This document shows, piece by piece, positions 60,341 to 64,000 of a stretch of 64,000 nucleotides of DNA. The position numbers were made by a program, and so were the translations under genes. How positions within the stretch are numbered: position 1 is the first letter of the stretch; each line of letters begins with the position of its first letter. The notes below the pieces were generated by a model. That model was not told the origin of the DNA and made no database searches. It saw only the letters and a list, made by a program, of their open reading frames with translations. Location of the stretch: assembly GCA_001692895.1 (NCBI GenBank), contig KV748219.1:248001-312000 (forward strand). The letters run 5' to 3'. This DNA comes from Cenococcum geophilum 1.58. Its lineage: Eukaryota > Ascomycota > Dothideomycetes > Gloniales > Gloniaceae.

Positions 60341-60635
60341 AATAAGAGGGTGAGAAGATTTGACGAATAAGAGGGCGAGAAGATTCGATAAATAAGAGGG
60401 CGAGAAGATTTGATAAATAAGAGGGCGGGAAGATTTAATAAATAAGAGCGTGAAAAGGTTTAACAAATAAAAGTAAAGAAGATTTGACAAATAAAAGGGC
60501 GAGAAGATTTAATAAATAAAAGGGTGAGAAATTTTAATTAACCAAATAAGAGGGCGGGGAGATTTAACTAATAAAGGGCGAGAAGATTTAACTAATAAAG
60601 GGCGAAAAGAATTGACTAATAAGAGGGTAAGATAA
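60341..60635. repeat. 25-bp minisatellite, about 12 copies
   Basis: Units of 24-25 bp with consensus AATAAGAGGGCGAGAAG plus ATTTRAYA, one extended to 30 bp. Copies differ by single C/T or G/A changes and 1-bp losses. The purine bias on plus is strong. The unit length is not a multiple of three, so a coding role is unlikely. Confidence 0.9.
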
Positions 60636-62184
60636 GCGTATACCTAATTTTTTCTCAAGTAGTATTAAACCCTTTCGGAACTGACGTTCCTTTAGGCACT
60701 AGTAATACGCGCTATTATACGCTAGGGCCCTAGAACGGAAGGCAGAAGGATAATATTAGTAATATTTTTAAAATAGGCCTAAGTATTAGTAAGAGTGTGT
60801 CTAGTAAGAGCCTAGAATTAGTTAGGAAAAGAGGCTAAGAGTTAGCAAAGGAAGATTAAGGCTGTGCTAGTAACGCTATAGGCGAACTCCGGATATTACA
60901 CTAAGCCAGCTATAGGGGGCGGTACCCTAGCACCATTATATATTCCTTTTAGTGCGGTTAGCTAATTAGTGCTTATTAGGCGCGACTTACCTTAGTAAGC
61001 TTAGACATGATTTTTTAGCTAGCGTTAGAATAACCTATGCCGTCTTCTAAATTGTAAAATTACGTCTAAGAGCCTTTAGCGAGTTTTATTAAAAGCGTAA
61101 GCTAAATTTATAAAATAGAGATTGCGGATATCTAATTTAATTATTTATATAACGCGTTATTATTACTAAAAGTTAATATAATATTTTTAAGAATTAGGGC
61201 TTCTAAATAGTATAAATTTTATAATATAGCTATTACTTAGTCCTAATATTAATTTTGTTAAAGTTAAAAAAAAAAAGCGTTGTTAAAAGCGTAAGCACGT
61301 ATTATATTTTATTAAATAGTCTACTAATATAGATAAAACTATGCAGATATATAGATATTTACTACTTAAAGCTATTATAACACCTAGTAAGTGCTATAGT
61401 TAGGTCTTTCTTTAAAAATATCCTCCCTTAGCCTAGAGTACCTCCTTTTACTAGGGGGCAGAGCCTTATATAGAGTCTTAGTAAAGCCTTATACTAAGCT
61501 TAATATAGAGCTTTATACAGAGCTTTATACAGGCGTGTAAACGTATAGCTATATAGACGTATAGACGTTTATACGGGCGATTAATTGTAGACGTTTATAG
61601 GGATAATTATATAGGCGTTATACGGGCGTTTATACGGGCGATTGTAGAACCTTCCTAGTATATTAGTACTACGTATTAGTAGAGCTTTAAAGCTCTATAT
61701 AGGTAAAGAAAAGAGACTATATATATATAAGGTAGGTGGCGAAACGCTATTAACGATGCTAACGATAGAGCTAATGACTACGATTTATAATTGCTACTGT
61801 CAACAACGCCACTTAGTTAGTATTTGGTAATGGGAATTAATAATAGGGCTTTGAGTAGAGCTTTAAGTAGAGCTTTAAGTAGAGCTTTGTATAGAGCTTC
61901 ACGCAGAGCTTTTATAGAGCTTTAGTAGAGCTCCGTATAGAACTCCGTATAGGTCTCTCCCTAAGCTTCGTTCTATAGAGCTCTTATAAAGCTTTATAGC
62001 TCTATATAAAGGGCTAGCGGCGTAGGCGTAAGCGTTTAGCGTTAGTGTTTACTGCGCGGCTTGGCGGTGTAGAGGTAGAATTAAGGCCTCTACGGCGACA
62101 AATTCCTCTTAATATTACGCGCGTATAAGGAGCTAAAGATCTTATAACTTATAGAGTAGGCTTTTCTCTATAATTTAGTGTAAT
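60636..62184. other. AT-rich sequence with families of short repeats
   Basis: No gene is seen. CGTTTATACGGGCG-like words recur three times at about 61565-61645. A perfect palindrome AGAGCTTTAAAGCTCT lies at 61681-61696. AGTAGAGCTTTA is tandem at 61854-61889, with looser copies to 62010 and again at 61505-61535. A 10-A run is near 61269. Confidence 0.55.
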
Positions 62185-62270
62185 TTAGACTAAGAAAACG
62201 ATTACCGTCCTAAATTAGCTTAGCGGATGGTGCGGATATTTCTATATCCGTAATCGATTTCTTAGTCTAA
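62185..62270. repeat. nested inverted repeat / hairpin
   Basis: Arms TTAGACTAAGAAAACGATTA (62185-62204) and TAATCGATTTCTTAGTCTAA (62251-62270) pair at 19 of 20 positions. The loop holds a second hairpin, CGGATAT-TTCT-ATATCCG (62233-62250). The outer stem keeps pairing despite the RIP-like background. It could be a foldback element remnant or a structured RNA. Confidence 0.7.
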
Positions 62271-64000
62271 GCTTCTAAGGTAAGGGCGCGACGGCTACTA
62301 TTACTATCGCTATTATTAGTAGGAATTCACCGTTACTAACCCTTTTCCCTATACCTAGAGCACTAAGACCCCTTAGCAACTCATTATAAATAAGTCCCAA
62401 TTTTATAGTAGCTCTTTAGGTTAGTAGATTGGTATCTAGCGCTGCTAGTAGTTATAATATAGCGCTTATATAAAATGGGGGTGCTAATAGCGTTCTTAGC
62501 AAAGTATAAAATTTTTAACCTATTAGAATAACCAAAAATAAGCTAATAAGGCTAAAAATACTAAGTCTATAAAGGTAAAATTGTACTAAATTAAGAAAGG
62601 CAAAAAAGTACTAGATCTAAAAAGGCAAAAGTACTAGATCTTAAAAGGCAAAAACTATAGCCAATTAGCGTAAGGCTTGGCACGAAATTTACATATCTTT
62701 ATAGTTTTTTGGTATTACGTAGAGTAGCCCCTTTTACTTCATTCCTTATTTTAGGGCACTCCTTTTAGAACTAACGTTCCTCTAGGCACAGGAACTAATA
62801 CCCTATAGCTTTCGTTCTCCTATTCCTAGATCCACTAGTAATTCGCTTATACTGTTTTTAATTTTATCCTATATAGTATAAACAGCTAATAAATATAATA
62901 ATCTACTATATTTTAATCCTATATTAAATTTTAATTACCTAGATTTTATATCCTATTTCCTATAATATCCCATACGGAATAATTTAATAAAAAATCTTAT
63001 AGAAATTGGAATTTGTGTTCCATTTTAAAAATATATTTAAAAAAGATAATATTTTATATAGGATTTCTACTAAAATTCTCTTTTTATATCTAGCTTTTAA
63101 ATACCTTTTTAGATATCCTTCTATACGGAAAAAGTGGCTATAAAAATAATACTTTTATTATTTTCTATCCCGTACGGAACTTTATTTAAAACCGTTTAAA
63201 TTTATAGGCTTTTCTTTTCTTATTTTCTACGCTATCCCGTATAGATAGTATGTCTAGGAAAGTAATAAAGTTCTAGTTTCTCTATCTTATTTTTAATAAA
63301 AACCTACTTACATAACTAACTCTATCCAGTAATATTAGATTCCACGTTTTAGGATTAAGGCTATATATCTATATTACGTTAAAGCTATATAATGCAAAGT
63401 TATTGGGATATATATATATATATATTACTAGCTAATAAACAGTATAGTTAAGTAATATACTGCCTTTAACTATTAACAAGTATAAATAGAAAAAAAGAAG
63501 AAAAGAAAAGGATAGCTAAATCCTAAACGTATATCTGCCCTATATACTAAAAAGGCATGCATTCTATAGACCCCTAATACCCTAGTAAATTTAAGAGAGC
63601 TAAGCGTAGGACTATATATTGTTAAACTTGCCTCCTCCTATAAAATTACGCTAAAATTCTACGTTTACACTAATAGCGAATTCTAAATATAATAAGGACA
63701 CTTGTGTCTCTTTATAGCTAGCCAATACTTAAGCCGTAAAAACAGCATTTTTAATCTAGATCGGAAAATCAATTAGCTTAGCTTTACTGTAGACGTAAAG
63801 GCTCTTACCTCTTAGCTATTAAGGTCCTTTTCTATAAAATCTACGGCTTCTTTCGTCGTGCTCGCCTTATTAAGGAAACTCCTTTAAACTGCCTCTTAAG
63901 CGTTCCGATCTAATGGACCGTACTAGAGCGCGAGGTATATTCTGCTTATAATAGCTTTATTAATTGTCTTTACCCAGTTAGTTATAAGAAACAAGATTCC
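62271..64000. other. unassigned AT-rich terminal stretch
   Basis: No gene is seen. AAAGGCAAAA...TACTAGATCT is repeated near 62597-62650. The word AACTAACGTTCCTCTAGGCAC (62770-62790) echoes GAACTGACGTTCCTTTAGGCAC at about 60679-60700. A TA run sits at 63409-63424. CCCGTATAG/CCATACGG-type words recur between 62960 and 63245. Confidence 0.4.

Noticed and set aside
1-64000. tRNA or rRNA genes
   Set aside because: No cloverleaf with recognisable A and B boxes and no rRNA-like conserved block was found by eye on either strand; a covariance search would be decisive.

Overview
The window looks like a repeat-rich accessory region of a filamentous ascomycete (Pezizomycotina). The single clearly intact gene encodes a HET (heterokaryon incompatibility) domain protein with a 61-bp fungal-type intron. 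Most other sequence carries the mark of repeat-induced point mutation (RIP): CpA and TpG are depleted, TpA is in great excess, and in-frame TAA/TAG replace expected Gln and Trp codons in recognisable genes. The species cannot be fixed from this sequence.

Layout: 1-1038 is the 5' end of a Gypsy LTR retrotransposon (minus strand). 1039-6619 is decayed sequence holding a dead PD-(D/E)XK-like gene (about 1045-2280) and an inverted fragment of a FunK1-type kinase gene (about 4060-4345). 6620-12730 is a complete Gypsy element (TSD TATAT) with a young 182-bp solo LTR inside it. 12731-16784 is an island without RIP, holding the HET gene, a TPR-protein relic and 45-bp inverted repeats. 16785-22805 is a nearly full-length Tad1-like LINE. 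A second LINE copy runs from 24273 to 43821, split by a Gypsy-Gypsy tandem (26533-38088) and an internally deleted Gypsy (39545-42183). 45707-54978 holds two related LTR-like repeats around an F-box pseudogene, itself cut by a Copia element (47413-53484, TSD CTTTA). 55280-57790 is a RIP-killed FunK1 kinase gene. 57800-64000 is AT-rich sequence with a possible decayed three-exon gene, a 25-bp minisatellite and other short repeats.

The recognisable host genes (HET, TPR/NLR-like, F-box, FunK1, PD-(D/E)XK) belong to families that are typically expanded and variable in fungal accessory genomes. All but HET are broken. Two short insertions (182 and 296 bp) inside heavily mutated elements are themselves free of RIP, as expected for sequences below the length RIP recognises, or for late arrivals. 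Element boundaries come from comparing copies inside this window and from target-site duplications, not from a database.
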